Below, piece by piece: positions 35,933 through 45,154 of a DNA stretch of 64,000 nucleotides (within the stretch, counting starts at the first letter, position 1; each line of letters begins with the position of its first letter). Position numbers and translations under genes: made by a program. The stretch comes from Caballeronia humi (lineage in GTDB: Bacteria > Pseudomonadota > Gammaproteobacteria > Burkholderiales > Burkholderiaceae): contig NZ_FCNW02000028.1 of assembly GCF_001544475.1 (NCBI RefSeq), positions 1-64,000 of the forward strand, in the 5' to 3' direction. The notes under the pieces were generated by a model that saw only the letters and a list, made by a program, of their open reading frames with translations, was not told the DNA's origin and made no database searches.

Positions 35933-38518
35933 ATGAGCGTTACCGCCGTCGCCCCGCCCTGTGAATCGCTGAAGGCCGCTTTCAAGTTGGCAAAAACGGG
36001 TTTGCTCGAGCGCTTCCAGACCGCCTCGAACGTCGACGCGCTGATGCACGCCCTCGCCCGCGTCACCGACGACGCGCTGAAAGGCGCCTGGGACGCCTGC
36101 GAGATGCCGTCGTGGGCGGCGCTCGTCGCGGTGGGCGGCTACGGACGCGGCGAACTCGCGCCCTATTCCGACGTCGACATCCTCGTCCTCCTGCCCGATC
36201 ACAAGCCCGCCGATTCGGGCGACGCCGAACTCACCGTTCGCATCGAGCGCTTCATTGGCATGGCGTGGGATCTGGGGCTCGATATCGGCAGCAGCGTGCG
36301 GTCGGTGGCGCAGTGCATCGACGAAGCGACGAACGACGTCACCGTGCTCACATCGCTGCTGGAGGCACGGCGCGTCTACGGCGACACGCCGCTTTTCCTG
36401 CTTTTCCGCGAGCGCTACCAGCAGACGCTCGACCCGCGCGCGTTCTTCCAGGCAAAAGTGCTGGAAATGCGTCAGCGTCACGCGAAATTCCAGGACACGC
36501 CTTACAGCCTCGAACCGAACATCAAGGAAAGTCCGGGCGGACTGCGCGATCTGCAGCTCATTTTGTGGATCTCGCGCGCGGCGGGCTTCGGCAGCAGTTG
36601 GCGCGAACTCGACCTGCGCGGCCTCATCACCGAACGCGAAGCGCGCGAACTGCGTCGCAACGAAGGCTTCCTGAAAATGCTGCGCGCGCGGCTGCACGTG
36701 ATCGCGAAGCGTCGCCAGGACATTCTCGTGTTCGATTTGCAGACGGCGCTCGCCGAGAGCTTCGGCTTTCAGGCGACCGCAACAAAACGCGCGAGCGAGC
36801 AACTGATGCGCCGCTACTACTGGGCGGCGAAGGCCGTGACCCAGCTCGCGACGATCCTGATCCAGAACGTCGAAGCGCAGCTTTTCCCGACGACGAGCGG
36901 CATCACGCGCGTGATTTCGGGACGTTTCGTCGAGAAGCAGGGCATGCTCGAAATCGCTCGCGATGACGTTTTCGAGCGCGAGCCGCACGCGATTCTCGAG
37001 GCGTTTCTGCTCTACGAACAGACGCGCGGCATAAAAGGCCTCTCGGCGCGTACCCTGCGCGCAATCTACAACGCGCGCGATCTGATGGACCGCGACTGGC
37101 GCCGCGATCCGGAAAACCGCCGGCTCTTCGTGGAGATCCTGAAGCAACCGGAAGGCATCACGCACGCGCTGCGTCTGATGAACCAGACGAGCGTGCTCGG
37201 GCGTTATCTGCTGAATTTCCGGCGTATCGTCGGACAGATGCAGCACGATCTGTATCACGTCTACACCGTCGATCAGCACATTCTGATGGTGCTGCGCAAT
37301 CTGCGGCGTTTCGCGATCGCCGAGCACGCGCACGAATATCCGTTCTGCAGCCAGTTGATGGGCAACTTCGAGCGGCCGTGGGTGCTCTACGTGGCGGCGC
37401 TGTTTCACGATATCGCGAAGGGCCGCGGCGGAGATCATTCGACGCTCGGCATGGCCGACGCGCGCCGCTTCTGCCGCGAACACGACATCGGCGCCGAGGA
37501 CAGCGCGCTTGTCGTGTGGATGGTCGAGCAGCATCTGACGATGAGCCAGGTCGCGCAGAAGCAGGACACGAGCGATCCCGAGGTCATCAAACAGTTCGCC
37601 GCGCTCGTGAAAACCGAGCGCCGGCTGAGCGCGCTGTACCTGCTGACCGTCGCGGATATTCGGGGTACGAGCCCGAAAGTCTGGAACGCGTGGAAGGGCA
37701 AGCTGCTGGAAGACCTTTATCGCGCGACGCGCGCCGTGCTCGGCGGGGCCGAACCCGATGCGCATTCCGAGCTGAAATCGCGTCAGGAAGAGGCGCTCGC
37801 GCTGCTGCGGCTCGAAACGGTGCCGGAACATGCGGAGCGGCGGCTGTGGGACCAGCTCGACGTCGGCTATTTCCTGCGCCACGACGCCGCCGACATCGCC
37901 TGGCAGACGCGTGTTTTGTACAAGCACGTCGAGAGCGCGAAGCCGATCGTGCGCGCGCGGCCGTCGCCGATCGGAGCCGGGTTGCAGGTGCTCGTGTACG
38001 TGCCGGATCGGCCGGACCTGTTCGCGGCGATGTGCGGTTATTTCGACAAGAACGGCCTCTCCGTGCTCGATGCACGGGTGACGACGACCCGTCACGGCTT
38101 CGCGCTCGACAATTTTCTTGTCGCGCATCCGGAGCATGACGGGCATTATCGCGACATTGCGAATCTGGTCGAGGAACAGTTGAGCACGCTCCTGACGGCC
38201 GAGCGCATGTTGCCGGAGCCGTCGAAGGGACGTTTGTCGCGGCTCGTGCGCACTTTCCCGATTACGCCGCGTGTGGATTTGCGTCCCGACGAGCGCGGCC
38301 AGTACTACATCCTGTCCGTGTCGGCGAACGACCGGCAGGGCCTCCTTTATTCGATCGCGCGGGTTCTGGCCCAGCACCGGATCGGCGTGCAGGCGGCGCG
38401 GATCAACACGCTCGGCGAACGCGTCGAGGACGTGTTCCTGCTCGACGGCAAAGGCCTTTCCAGCAACCGGACCCAGATTCAGGTCGAAACCGAACTGCTG
38501 CGCGCGATCGCAGCCTGA
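35933..38518 (+). CDS. glnD: [Protein-PII] uridylyltransferase/uridylyl-removing enzyme
   Basis: Glutamine sensor that uridylylates PII proteins (GlnB/GlnK) under nitrogen limitation and removes UMP when glutamine is high. 861 residues: nucleotidyltransferase domain GGYGRGEL (68-75) with SDVD (79-82), PII-UT helical domain, HD domain LFHDIAKGRGGDHS, and two C-terminal ACT domains (GLQVLVYVPDRPDLFAAMCG; YILSVSANDRQGLLYSIARV). The ATG at 35933 gives the normal family length. rluB follows after 6 bases. Confidence 0.96.
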   Translation: MSVTAVAPPCESLKAAFKLAKTGLLERFQTASNVDALMHALARVTDDALKGAWDACEMPSWAALVAVGGYGRGELAPYSDVDILVLLPDHKPADSGDAELTVRIERFIGMAWDLGLDIGSSVRSVAQCIDEATNDVTVLTSLLEARRVYGDTPLFLLFRERYQQTLDPRAFFQAKVLEMRQRHAKFQDTPYSLEPNIKESPGGLRDLQLILWISRAAGFGSSWRELDLRGLITEREARELRRNEGFLKMLRARLHVIAKRRQDILVFDLQTALAESFGFQATATKRASEQLMRRYYWAAKAVTQLATILIQNVEAQLFPTTSGITRVISGRFVEKQGMLEIARDDVFEREPHAILEAFLLYEQTRGIKGLSARTLRAIYNARDLMDRDWRRDPENRRLFVEILKQPEGITHALRLMNQTSVLGRYLLNFRRIVGQMQHDLYHVYTVDQHILMVLRNLRRFAIAEHAHEYPFCSQLMGNFERPWVLYVAALFHDIAKGRGGDHSTLGMADARRFCREHDIGAEDSALVVWMVEQHLTMSQVAQKQDTSDPEVIKQFAALVKTERRLSALYLLTVADIRGTSPKVWNAWKGKLLEDLYRATRAVLGGAEPDAHSELKSRQEEALALLRLETVPEHAERRLWDQLDVGYFLRHDAADIAWQTRVLYKHVESAKPIVRARPSPIGAGLQVLVYVPDRPDLFAAMCGYFDKNGLSVLDARVTTTRHGFALDNFLVAHPEHDGHYRDIANLVEEQLSTLLTAERMLPEPSKGRLSRLVRTFPITPRVDLRPDERGQYYILSVSANDRQGLLYSIARVLAQHRIGVQAARINTLGERVEDVFLLDGKGLSSNRTQIQVETELLRAIAA

Positions 38519-38524
38519 GAAATT

Positions 38525-40513
38525 ATGCGCGTCAAACTGACAGCCAAACATCCGCGCCCGGCCACGCCGGCACGCTCCCCTGTGCGTTCCGGTAGTGCCG
38601 CGGGGAGGAAACCTGTACGTGAGAATGTGGCGCCGGGGGATCGGCCCCGGCCGGGTGGGGATGAGCGGCGGCCGTTCAAGCCTCGCGGTGAGGAATCGCG
38701 GTCGGGTGATCGTGGTCCGCGGCCTTCGTTTGGCGATCGTGGGGCGGCGCGTGGTGACCGGCCGGGTGGCGATGAACGCCGTCCGTTTAAGCCGCGCGGA
38801 GAAGAGTCGCGGTCAGGTGAGCGTGGCCCGCGTCCCTCGTTTGGCGATCGTGGGGCGGCGCGCGGTGATCGGCCGGGTGGCGATGAACGCCGTCCGTTTA
38901 AGCCGCGCGGAGAAGAGTCGCGGTCAGGTGAGCGTGGCCCGCGTCCCTCGTTTGGTGATCGTGGGGCGCCGCGTGGCGACCGTCCGAGTGGTGATGAACG
39001 CCGTCCGTTTAAACCGCGTGGTGAGGATTCGCGGTCAGGCGATCGTGGTCCGCGTCCCTCATTTGGTGATCGCGGCGCACCGCGTGGCGACCGTCCGAGT
39101 GGTGATGAACGCCGTCCGTTTAAACCGCGCGGAGAAGAGTCGCGGTCAGGCGATCGTCGTCCTTCATTTGGCGATCGTGCCGCACCGCGCGGCGACCGGC
39201 CGAGTGGTGATGAACGCCGTCCGTTCAAAGCTCGCGGCGACGATTCACGGTCAGGTGATCGCGGTCCGCGCCCGTCGTTCGGCGATCGAGGCGCACCGCG
39301 CGGCGACCGTCCGAGTGGCGATGAACGCCGTCCGTTTAAACCGCGTGGGGAAGACTCGCGAACAGGCGATCGCGGCCCGCGCCCTTCATTTGGCGATCGC
39401 GCCGCCCCGCGCGGTGACCGTCCGAGCGGCGACGAGCGTCGTCCGTTCAAACCGCGCGGCGAAGACTCGCGAACAGGCGATCGCGGCCCTCGCCCTTCAT
39501 TTGGCGATCGCGCCGCCCCGCGCGGCGACCGCCCAAGCGGAGACGAACGTCGTCCGTTCAAAGCTCGCGGCGAAGATTCGCGATCAGGTGATCGTGGTCC
39601 GCGTCCCTCTTTTGGCGACCGTGCCGCACCGCGCGGCGACCGCCCAGGCAACGACGAACGCCGCCCCTCGTCCAGCACCACCCCCCTGCCCCGAGCAGAG
39701 AAAAAACGCAAGGAACCCGCCATCTCCCCCGCCCGCATGGCGCGCGCCGGCGAAGAAGGCTTGGTTCGTCTCTCAAAGGTGATGTCCGAACTCGGCCTGT
39801 GCTCGCGCCGCGAAGCCGACGAGTGGATCGAAAAGGGCTGGGTGCTCGTCGACGGCCAGGTGATCGACACCCTTGGCACGCGCATCCGCCCGGACCAGAA
39901 CGTCGAAGTCCTGCCGGCCGCGCACGCAGCCCAGTCGCAACAGGTGACGATCCTGGTGCACAAGCCGGTCGGCTATGTCTCCGGACAGGCCGAGGACGGC
40001 TACCAGCCCGCCGTCACGCTGATCAACCCGTCGAATCACTGGGCCGACGACCAGTCCGGCATCCGCTTCACGCCAAACCACTTGCGCACGCTCGCGCCGG
40101 CCGGCCGTCTCGATATCGATTCGACGGGCCTCCTCGTCCTCACGCAGGACGGACGCATCGCAAAGCAACTGATCGGCGGCCATTCGGAAGTGGACAAGGA
40201 ATATCTCGTGCGCGTGAAATTTGGCGAGCACACGACCGACGTCGACCAGCATCTGCCTGCCGAGAGTCTCGCGCTGCTACGTCACGGCCTGGAACTCGAC
40301 GACGTCCCGCTCAAGACCGCTCAGGTGAGCTGGCAAAACGGCGAACAGTTGCGCTTCGTGCTGCGCGAAGGCAAAAAGCGCCAGATTCGCCGCATGTGCG
40401 AACTGGTCGGGCTTGAAGTGGTCGGGCTGAAGCGAATCCGCATGGGTCGCGTCACGCTCGGCGCACTGCCGCCGGGGCAATGGCGTTATCTCGGACCGGA
40501 TGAAGCGTTCTGA
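38525..40513 (+). CDS. rluB: 23S rRNA pseudouridine synthase RluB-type with tandem-repeat N-terminal extension
   Basis: 662 residues. The last ~270 form an RsuA/RluB-family enzyme: S4 domain (VRLSKVMSELGLCSRREADEWIEKGW) and catalytic core with LAPAGRLDIDSTGLLVLTQDG, which pseudouridylates 23S rRNA. The first ~380 residues are a basic, disordered-looking extension made of nine tandem 37-residue repeats (consensus DERRPFKPRGEESRSGDRGP..., rich in Arg, Asp, Gly, Pro). This kind of RG/RD-rich region is likely to bind RNA, but that is inference. Because the unit is 111 bases, three frames remain open over the repeat. RluB versus RluE/F is judged from the S4 domain and size. Confidence 0.9.
   Translation: MRVKLTAKHPRPATPARSPVRSGSAAGRKPVRENVAPGDRPRPGGDERRPFKPRGEESRSGDRGPRPSFGDRGAARGDRPGGDERRPFKPRGEESRSGERGPRPSFGDRGAARGDRPGGDERRPFKPRGEESRSGERGPRPSFGDRGAPRGDRPSGDERRPFKPRGEDSRSGDRGPRPSFGDRGAPRGDRPSGDERRPFKPRGEESRSGDRRPSFGDRAAPRGDRPSGDERRPFKARGDDSRSGDRGPRPSFGDRGAPRGDRPSGDERRPFKPRGEDSRTGDRGPRPSFGDRAAPRGDRPSGDERRPFKPRGEDSRTGDRGPRPSFGDRAAPRGDRPSGDERRPFKARGEDSRSGDRGPRPSFGDRAAPRGDRPGNDERRPSSSTTPLPRAEKKRKEPAISPARMARAGEEGLVRLSKVMSELGLCSRREADEWIEKGWVLVDGQVIDTLGTRIRPDQNVEVLPAAHAAQSQQVTILVHKPVGYVSGQAEDGYQPAVTLINPSNHWADDQSGIRFTPNHLRTLAPAGRLDIDSTGLLVLTQDGRIAKQLIGGHSEVDKEYLVRVKFGEHTTDVDQHLPAESLALLRHGLELDDVPLKTAQVSWQNGEQLRFVLREGKKRQIRRMCELVGLEVVGLKRIRMGRVTLGALPPGQWRYLGPDEAF
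38660..39652 (+). repeat. Nine tandem 111-bp repeats within rluB
   Basis: Nine consecutive units starting GAT-GAG/GAA-CG: eight of 37 codons and one (the fifth) of 35 codons lacking a Gly-Pro pair. The array ends with a truncated unit DERRP. Units 2 and 3 are nearly identical in DNA while the outer units differ mostly at silent positions, which points to recent duplication plus selection on the protein. Confidence 0.95.
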
Positions 40514-40552
40514 TCTCGCAACCCACCAAAAATAAGTAGTAAAAAAACCACG

Positions 40553-40597
40553 AAATCGACGCGCACGCACCCCAATCGTGCGCGTCGATTTTTTTAT
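40553..40597 (+). terminator. Terminator after rluB
   Basis: AAATCGACGCGCACG (40553-40567) pairs with CGTGCGCGTCGATTT (40577-40591), a 15-bp stem followed by further T residues. Confidence 0.88.
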
Positions 40598-40706
40598 GGA
40601 TTTTTGATTAAAGAAAATATGTCATCCACCCGATAGGAAGGTAACGCCCTTTTTACCGCCTGCTGGGCGCGTATTCATGCTTCGCACGTCATTGGGGAGA
40701 ACCGCC

Positions 40707-40940
40707 ATGTCAGTTGAGATCATTGTTCGCGAAACCAAAACCGGCCTCGAAATCATCAGCGGCCGACGCCGGCTCGACGCGCTCCTCGCCCTGCGCGACG
40801 AAGTCGTCGTCATGAGCCCGGGCATCGGCGAGGTCGTCATTGCGCGACTGCCGGACGGGCGCTTGCAGGCATCGGCGAATCCCGAGCACGTGAAGCTCTT
40901 TCGCCAACCCGAAATCGGCGCGAAGAAAACGTTCGCCTGA
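40707..40940 (+). CDS. Small protein with a ParB-like segment, function unknown
   Basis: 77 residues, GGGGAG seven bases before the ATG at 40707. The segment LEIISGRRRLDALLALRDEV resembles the ParB/Spo0J-type box (L-I-aG-RR--Aa---l--v-V), but the protein is far too short for a ParB and lacks its other motifs and a helix-turn-helix. The second half (EVVIARLPDGRLQASANPEHVKLF) is not recognised. It is flanked by two strong terminators, so it is probably its own transcription unit. Function cannot be assigned. Confidence 0.7.
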   Translation: MSVEIIVRETKTGLEIISGRRRLDALLALRDEVVVMSPGIGEVVIARLPDGRLQASANPEHVKLFRQPEIGAKKTFA

Positions 40941-40944
40941 AACG

Positions 40945-40974
40945 ACGAAGGCCGCTCCCGGAGCGGCCTTCGTG
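40945..40974. terminator. Terminator between the small gene and def
   Basis: ACGAAGGCCGCTCC and GGAGCGGCCTTCGT form a 14-bp inverted repeat with only one base between the arms, so the real loop is about 5 bases. The T-run is short (GTGTTT) on the plus strand. It lies between converging genes. Confidence 0.7.
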
Positions 40975-40991
40975 TTTAAGAAAGCTACCGA

Positions 40992-41525
40992 TCAATCGTC
41001 CCGCGGCGAGTCGAGCCCCGGGAACAGGATGTCGGTGAAGCCGAACTTCGAGAAGTCCGTGATCCGCATCGGATAGAGCTTGCCGATCAGGTGATCGCAC
41101 TCGTGCTGCACGACGCGTGCGTGAAATCCCTCGGCCAGCCGGTCGATCGCGCCGCCGAACTGGTCGAAGCCCTGGTAGCGGATCATCGAGTACCGCTGCA
41201 CGGCGCCGCGCAGGCCGGGCACGGACAGGCATCCTTCCCAGCCCTCCTCCATGTCGTGCGAATTCGGCGAAATGATCGGGTTGATCAGCACGGTTTCCGG
41301 CACGGACGGCGCGTCCGGGTATCGCTCGTTGTAGCCGAACCCGAAGATCACGACCTGCAGATCGACGCCGATCTGCGGCGCGGCGAGCCCCGCGCCGTTC
41401 GCGTCGCGCATCGTGTCGAACATGTCCTTGATGAGCTCGTGCAGTTCCTGGGTATCGAAATGCTCGACCGGCTCGGCAATGCGCAACAGCCGCGGATCGC
41501 CCATCTTCAGTATTTCGCGAATCAT
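40992..41525 (-). CDS. def: Peptide deformylase
   Basis: Removes the formyl group from nascent N-terminal Met. 177 residues with the three family motifs GAGLAAPQIG, EGCLSVP (metal ligand Cys99) and QHECDHLIG (His141, Glu142, His145). The start overlaps the ligA stop by 4 bases (ATGA). It is not in the def-fmt context usual for the primary copy, so it may be a second deformylase. Confidence 0.94.
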   Translation of the reverse strand: MIREILKMGDPRLLRIAEPVEHFDTQELHELIKDMFDTMRDANGAGLAAPQIGVDLQVVIFGFGYNERYPDAPSVPETVLINPIISPNSHDMEEGWEGCLSVPGLRGAVQRYSMIRYQGFDQFGGAIDRLAEGFHARVVQHECDHLIGKLYPMRITDFSKFGFTDILFPGLDSPRDD

Positions 41526-43600
41526 GGAGTCACTCCTTCCAAAAGCCTGCGCAACCCGTCTTCGTCGAGCACGGGGATGCCGAGATCCTCGGCCTTCGCG
41601 AGCTTGCTGCCCGCCTCCGCTCCCGCCACGACGTAATCGGTCTTTTTCGATACCGACCCGGCCACCTTCGCCCCGGCCGCTTCCAGCATCTCCTTCGCTT
41701 CCTCACGCGACAGCGCCGGCAGCGTGCCGGTCAGTACGACCGTCTTGCCCGCCAGTACGCCCTGCGGCGCTTTCGGCGCCGGCGGGCCTTCGGGCCACTC
41801 CACCTTTGCACGCAATTGCTCGATCACCTGCTGGTTGTGCGCTTCGCTGAAGAAATTGTGAATCGATTCGGCAACCACCGGCCCGACGTCGTTCACTTCC
41901 AGCAATTCTTCGACCGTGGCCGCGAGGATCGGGTCGAGCGAGCCGAAATGCTTCGCCAGATCCTTCGCCGTCGATTCGCCGACGTGCCGGATACCGAGCG
42001 CGTAAATGAAGCGCGCCAGCGTTGTTTTACGGGCTTTTTCGAGCGAATCGAGCAGGTTTTGCGCGGATTTGTCGGCGAAACGGTCGAGTGCGGCGAGCGT
42101 CGAGAAGCCGAGGATGAAGAGATCAGCGGGCGTGCGCACGAGGTTCTGCTCAACCAGCTGGTCGATGATCTTTTCGCCCAGGCCGTCGATATCCAGCGCG
42201 CGACGCTGCGCAAAATGCCACAGCGCCTGCTTGCGTTGCGCGGGGCAAAAAAGGCCGCCAGTGCACCGCGCGATCGCTTCGTCCGGCAGACGTTCGATCT
42301 TCGAGCCGCAGACCGGGCACTCGGTCGGCATGACGAATTCGTGCGCGTCGTCGGGACGGCGGTCCAAGATCGCGCCGACCACTTCGGGAATCACGTCACC
42401 CGCGCGGCGAACGATCACCGTGTCGCCGATGCGGATGTCCTTGCGGCGCACTTCATCCTCGTTGTGCAGCGTGGCGTTCGTGACCGTCGCCCCGCCGACG
42501 AAAATCGGCGCGAGCCGCGCGACCGGCGTAATCGCGCCCGTGCGGCCGACCTGGACGTCGATCGCGAGCAGTTGCGTGAGCGCTTCCTGCGCCGGAAACT
42601 TGTGCGCGAGCGCGAAGCGCGGCGCGCGCGAGACAAAGCCGAGCTTGTCCTGCTCGTCGCGCGGGTTGACCTTGTAGACGACGCCGTCGATGTCGTACGG
42701 CAAGCCGTCGCGTTTCTCGCCGGTTTTCGCGAAGAAGTCGAGCAGGCCTTGCGCCCCTTCGACCACGCCCCGTTCCGAATTCACCGGCAAGCCTAATTCG
42801 ACGTACCAGTCGAGCAACGCGGAATGCGTCGGCGGCATTTCGGCGCCTTCGAGCACGCCGATGCCGTATGCGAAGAACGAGAGGGGCCGCTGCGCCGTCA
42901 TCTTCGGATCGAGCTGGCGCAGGCTGCCCGCCGCCGCGTTACGCGGATTCGCGAACTCGCGATGCTCGGCCTCGCGCTGCCGCGCGTTCAGCCGCTCGAA
43001 ATCGCGCTTGAACATCAGCGCTTCGCCGCGCACGTCGAGGCGCTTCGGCACATTCTTGCCCTTCAGCTTGAGCGGAATCGAGCGGATCGTGCGGACGTTG
43101 CCCGTCACGTCCTCGCCCGTCGCGCCGTCGCCGCGCGTGGCGGCCTGCACGAGGCGGCCGTCGTCGTAGCGCAGCGAGATCGCCAAACCGTCGAATTTCA
43201 GCTCGCACGCGTACTGCACCGGCGCGTGGCCGAGCGCGTCGGACACACGCTTGTCGAACGCGACGATGTCTTCCTCGGCAAAGCCGTTGTTGAGCGACAG
43301 CATCGGCACGTCGTGGACGACCGGCTCGAAGCCCGCCGCCACCTGGCCGCCGACGCGCTGCGTCGGCGAATCGGGTGTGATGAGCTCCGGCTGGTCGGCC
43401 TCGATCTGCTGGAGTTCCTTGAACAGCGTGTCGTATTCGGCGTCGGGTAAATCCGGCTGGTCGAGCACGTAGTACGCGTAGTTCGCGCGCTCCAGTTCCG
43501 AGCGCAGCCACGCGGCGCGCTCCGCCGGACGCTCGGCGCTCGGCACCGGGGCGGCGGACTTCGACTTGGCGGCGGACTCGGCTTTCGTTTTTGCGGACAT
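41522..43600 (-). CDS. ligA: NAD-dependent DNA ligase
   Basis: Joins Okazaki fragments and repair nicks. 692 residues: Ia domain, adenylation domain with KFDG (Lys135 forms the AMP adduct), OB fold, Cys4 zinc finger (CPVCGSKIERLPDEAIARCTG...FC), helix-hairpin-helix domain and C-terminal BRCT domain (LAGKTVVLTGTLPALSREEA). ATG 43600 is preferred over the TTG three codons upstream. It lies downstream of zipA and overlaps def. Confidence 0.97.
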   Translation of the reverse strand: MSAKTKAESAAKSKSAAPVPSAERPAERAAWLRSELERANYAYYVLDQPDLPDAEYDTLFKELQQIEADQPELITPDSPTQRVGGQVAAGFEPVVHDVPMLSLNNGFAEEDIVAFDKRVSDALGHAPVQYACELKFDGLAISLRYDDGRLVQAATRGDGATGEDVTGNVRTIRSIPLKLKGKNVPKRLDVRGEALMFKRDFERLNARQREAEHREFANPRNAAAGSLRQLDPKMTAQRPLSFFAYGIGVLEGAEMPPTHSALLDWYVELGLPVNSERGVVEGAQGLLDFFAKTGEKRDGLPYDIDGVVYKVNPRDEQDKLGFVSRAPRFALAHKFPAQEALTQLLAIDVQVGRTGAITPVARLAPIFVGGATVTNATLHNEDEVRRKDIRIGDTVIVRRAGDVIPEVVGAILDRRPDDAHEFVMPTECPVCGSKIERLPDEAIARCTGGLFCPAQRKQALWHFAQRRALDIDGLGEKIIDQLVEQNLVRTPADLFILGFSTLAALDRFADKSAQNLLDSLEKARKTTLARFIYALGIRHVGESTAKDLAKHFGSLDPILAATVEELLEVNDVGPVVAESIHNFFSEAHNQQVIEQLRAKVEWPEGPPAPKAPQGVLAGKTVVLTGTLPALSREEAKEMLEAAGAKVAGSVSKKTDYVVAGAEAGSKLAKAEDLGIPVLDEDGLRRLLEGVTP

Positions 43601-43732
43601 GCGTAGCAAGACGGAAATGGTTTGGACTAAGAGAAATCCGACCGTTCGATTGTCTCAGAAGATCGGTAAATCGTGGCATCGGCCAGATGGCCAGCGGCGT
43701 CGCAACCTGTGCGCCGCCGTGCGGACGCGCAC

Positions 43733-43757
43733 AAAAAAACGCGCTCCGTGGAGCGCG
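43733..43757 (-). terminator. Terminator after zipA
   Basis: Read leftward CGCGCTCC-AC-GGAGCGCG is followed by seven T. It separates zipA from ligA. Confidence 0.85.
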
Positions 43758-43790
43758 ATTCGTGTCGAAAGCGTCGCAGGCAGCGCAGGG

Positions 43791-45017
43791 TTACTGGCTG
43801 AACAACCGTCGCGTCGCGGGCGAACCCGCCGGAATGCCGGCCTGCTCCAGCTTTGCGTAGAGCGTCATCAACTGCTTTTCGATCGCGAGCAGCGCCGATT
43901 CGGGCAGCGGCCGGCGCTGGTCGTCGACGACACGCGCGCCGATCCGCTCGGACAGTGACTTTGCGTAATCGCACATCAGGCGGAACGGCAGGATGTCTTC
44001 GTCGGCGACGGGCACGTCGAGCACCAGCGTGATCATCTGGCCGCCCTTGTACGTGAGGTCGTCGCGCAGGAAGTTGGTGTCGCCGAACTGGAGCATGAAG
44101 ACCGGATTCTGCTTGGCGTCGAGCTTGACGAAGCGCGTGCCGTCGCGCGAGAGCAGCAGGCCGTCCTGCGACGCCACCGCCTGCACGTAGTTCGCCGACC
44201 AAGGCGCGCCGTCGGAAAGGATGTTGATCGACAGTTGCGCGTCGCACTGGGCGGCGAACGCGTCGAGTTCGCGCGCCATGCCGACGGTTTCCAGCATGTC
44301 GGGAAAATCAGGCGCGCCGTCGATGGCATCGGCGAAACGCTGCACGCCCGTAACGAATTCCGAGAACTCCAGCTCGTTCAACGGCCCGCTACGGTTCGCC
44401 AGTTGCGCCGCCGCGCGCAATTCCGCATAGCGCGCGCCGTTCTTGAGCAGTTCCCAAGTGGTCTCGCCTTCGGGCTGACCTTCGATGTTCACCGGCTTGC
44501 TGCCCGCGCGGCGCAGGCGCTGGGCGAGCGGCACGAGCTTGTCGCCGGCGATCGGCGCGTTGAGCCGAATCGGCACGACGCAATCGATACGGCGATCCAC
44601 GAGCGCGGGCGGCGCCGATGAAATCGTCGTCGCGGCGGGGAGGATCGGCTCGTCGCGTTCGTCCTCGATTTGCGCTTCGCCGTTCGTCGACGTCGCCTCG
44701 GCTTGCAGGTCGACGGCCGTATCGGCCGGGGCGACGCCCGGCATCGGCGCGCCGCCAAAACTCGGTTCGAGGCGCGATTCGCTGTTCTCGCTGGTTTCGG
44801 CTTCGCCCATCGCGGGCTCGCGGCGCGTGGGCCGCACCGGCTCGATGAACGGATGCTCTTCGTCCGCATCCTGGCGCGCGAGCGTATCCGCGGCTTCGTC
44901 GGGCATCGGACGGGGCATCCTGCGGCGCACCTTTGCGCTCTGCCATGCGTTGTAAACCACGACGCCGCCCACCACCACGGCACCGGCGCCGATCAAACCG
45001 AGTGTCAACTCGTCCAT
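43791..45017 (-). CDS. zipA: Cell division protein ZipA
   Basis: 408 residues. An N-terminal membrane anchor (LTLGLIGAGAVVVGGVVVYNAW) is followed by a basic patch, a Pro/Glu-rich linker of about 120 residues and a C-terminal ZipA FtsZ-binding domain (GTRFVKLDAKQNPVFMLQFGD ... MITLVLDVPVADED). It tethers the FtsZ ring to the inner membrane. The smc-zipA-ligA order is typical for beta- and gammaproteobacteria and supports the call, as ZipA is poorly conserved in sequence. Confidence 0.9.
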   Translation of the reverse strand: MDELTLGLIGAGAVVVGGVVVYNAWQSAKVRRRMPRPMPDEAADTLARQDADEEHPFIEPVRPTRREPAMGEAETSENSESRLEPSFGGAPMPGVAPADTAVDLQAEATSTNGEAQIEDERDEPILPAATTISSAPPALVDRRIDCVVPIRLNAPIAGDKLVPLAQRLRRAGSKPVNIEGQPEGETTWELLKNGARYAELRAAAQLANRSGPLNELEFSEFVTGVQRFADAIDGAPDFPDMLETVGMARELDAFAAQCDAQLSINILSDGAPWSANYVQAVASQDGLLLSRDGTRFVKLDAKQNPVFMLQFGDTNFLRDDLTYKGGQMITLVLDVPVADEDILPFRLMCDYAKSLSERIGARVVDDQRRPLPESALLAIEKQLMTLYAKLEQAGIPAGSPATRRLFSQ

Positions 45018-45154
45018 GCACGCTCCATCATTCTTTTGATTGCGATGCGCCGCGCGATCTGTCGCGCACGCCGTGTTCGGCGTGCGCAGACTCCGCGCCT
45101 GCGCGCTCGGGGCCGGATGTTCGATCCCGCCCCGTCCTGTTTCATAAAAACATG

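Noticed and set aside
35858..38551. 897-codon frame antisense to glnD
   Set aside because: GC-rich genomes leave antisense frames open; glnD has all its domains and the antisense product has none.
38660..39652. Possible CRISPR-like repeat array
   Set aside because: The units are directly adjacent without spacers, 111 bases long, and in frame inside a protein.
38595..39782. Plus-strand frame of 395 codons in another phase over rluB
   Set aside because: Same cause: a repeated, stop-free shadow of the repeat. The RluB frame continues into the S4 and catalytic domains, so it is the real one.
38479..39963. Long minus-strand frame of 494 codons over rluB
   Set aside because: It is the antisense of the 111-bp coding repeat. 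Since the unit is divisible by three, other frames stay open too, and the translated sequence has no known domain.
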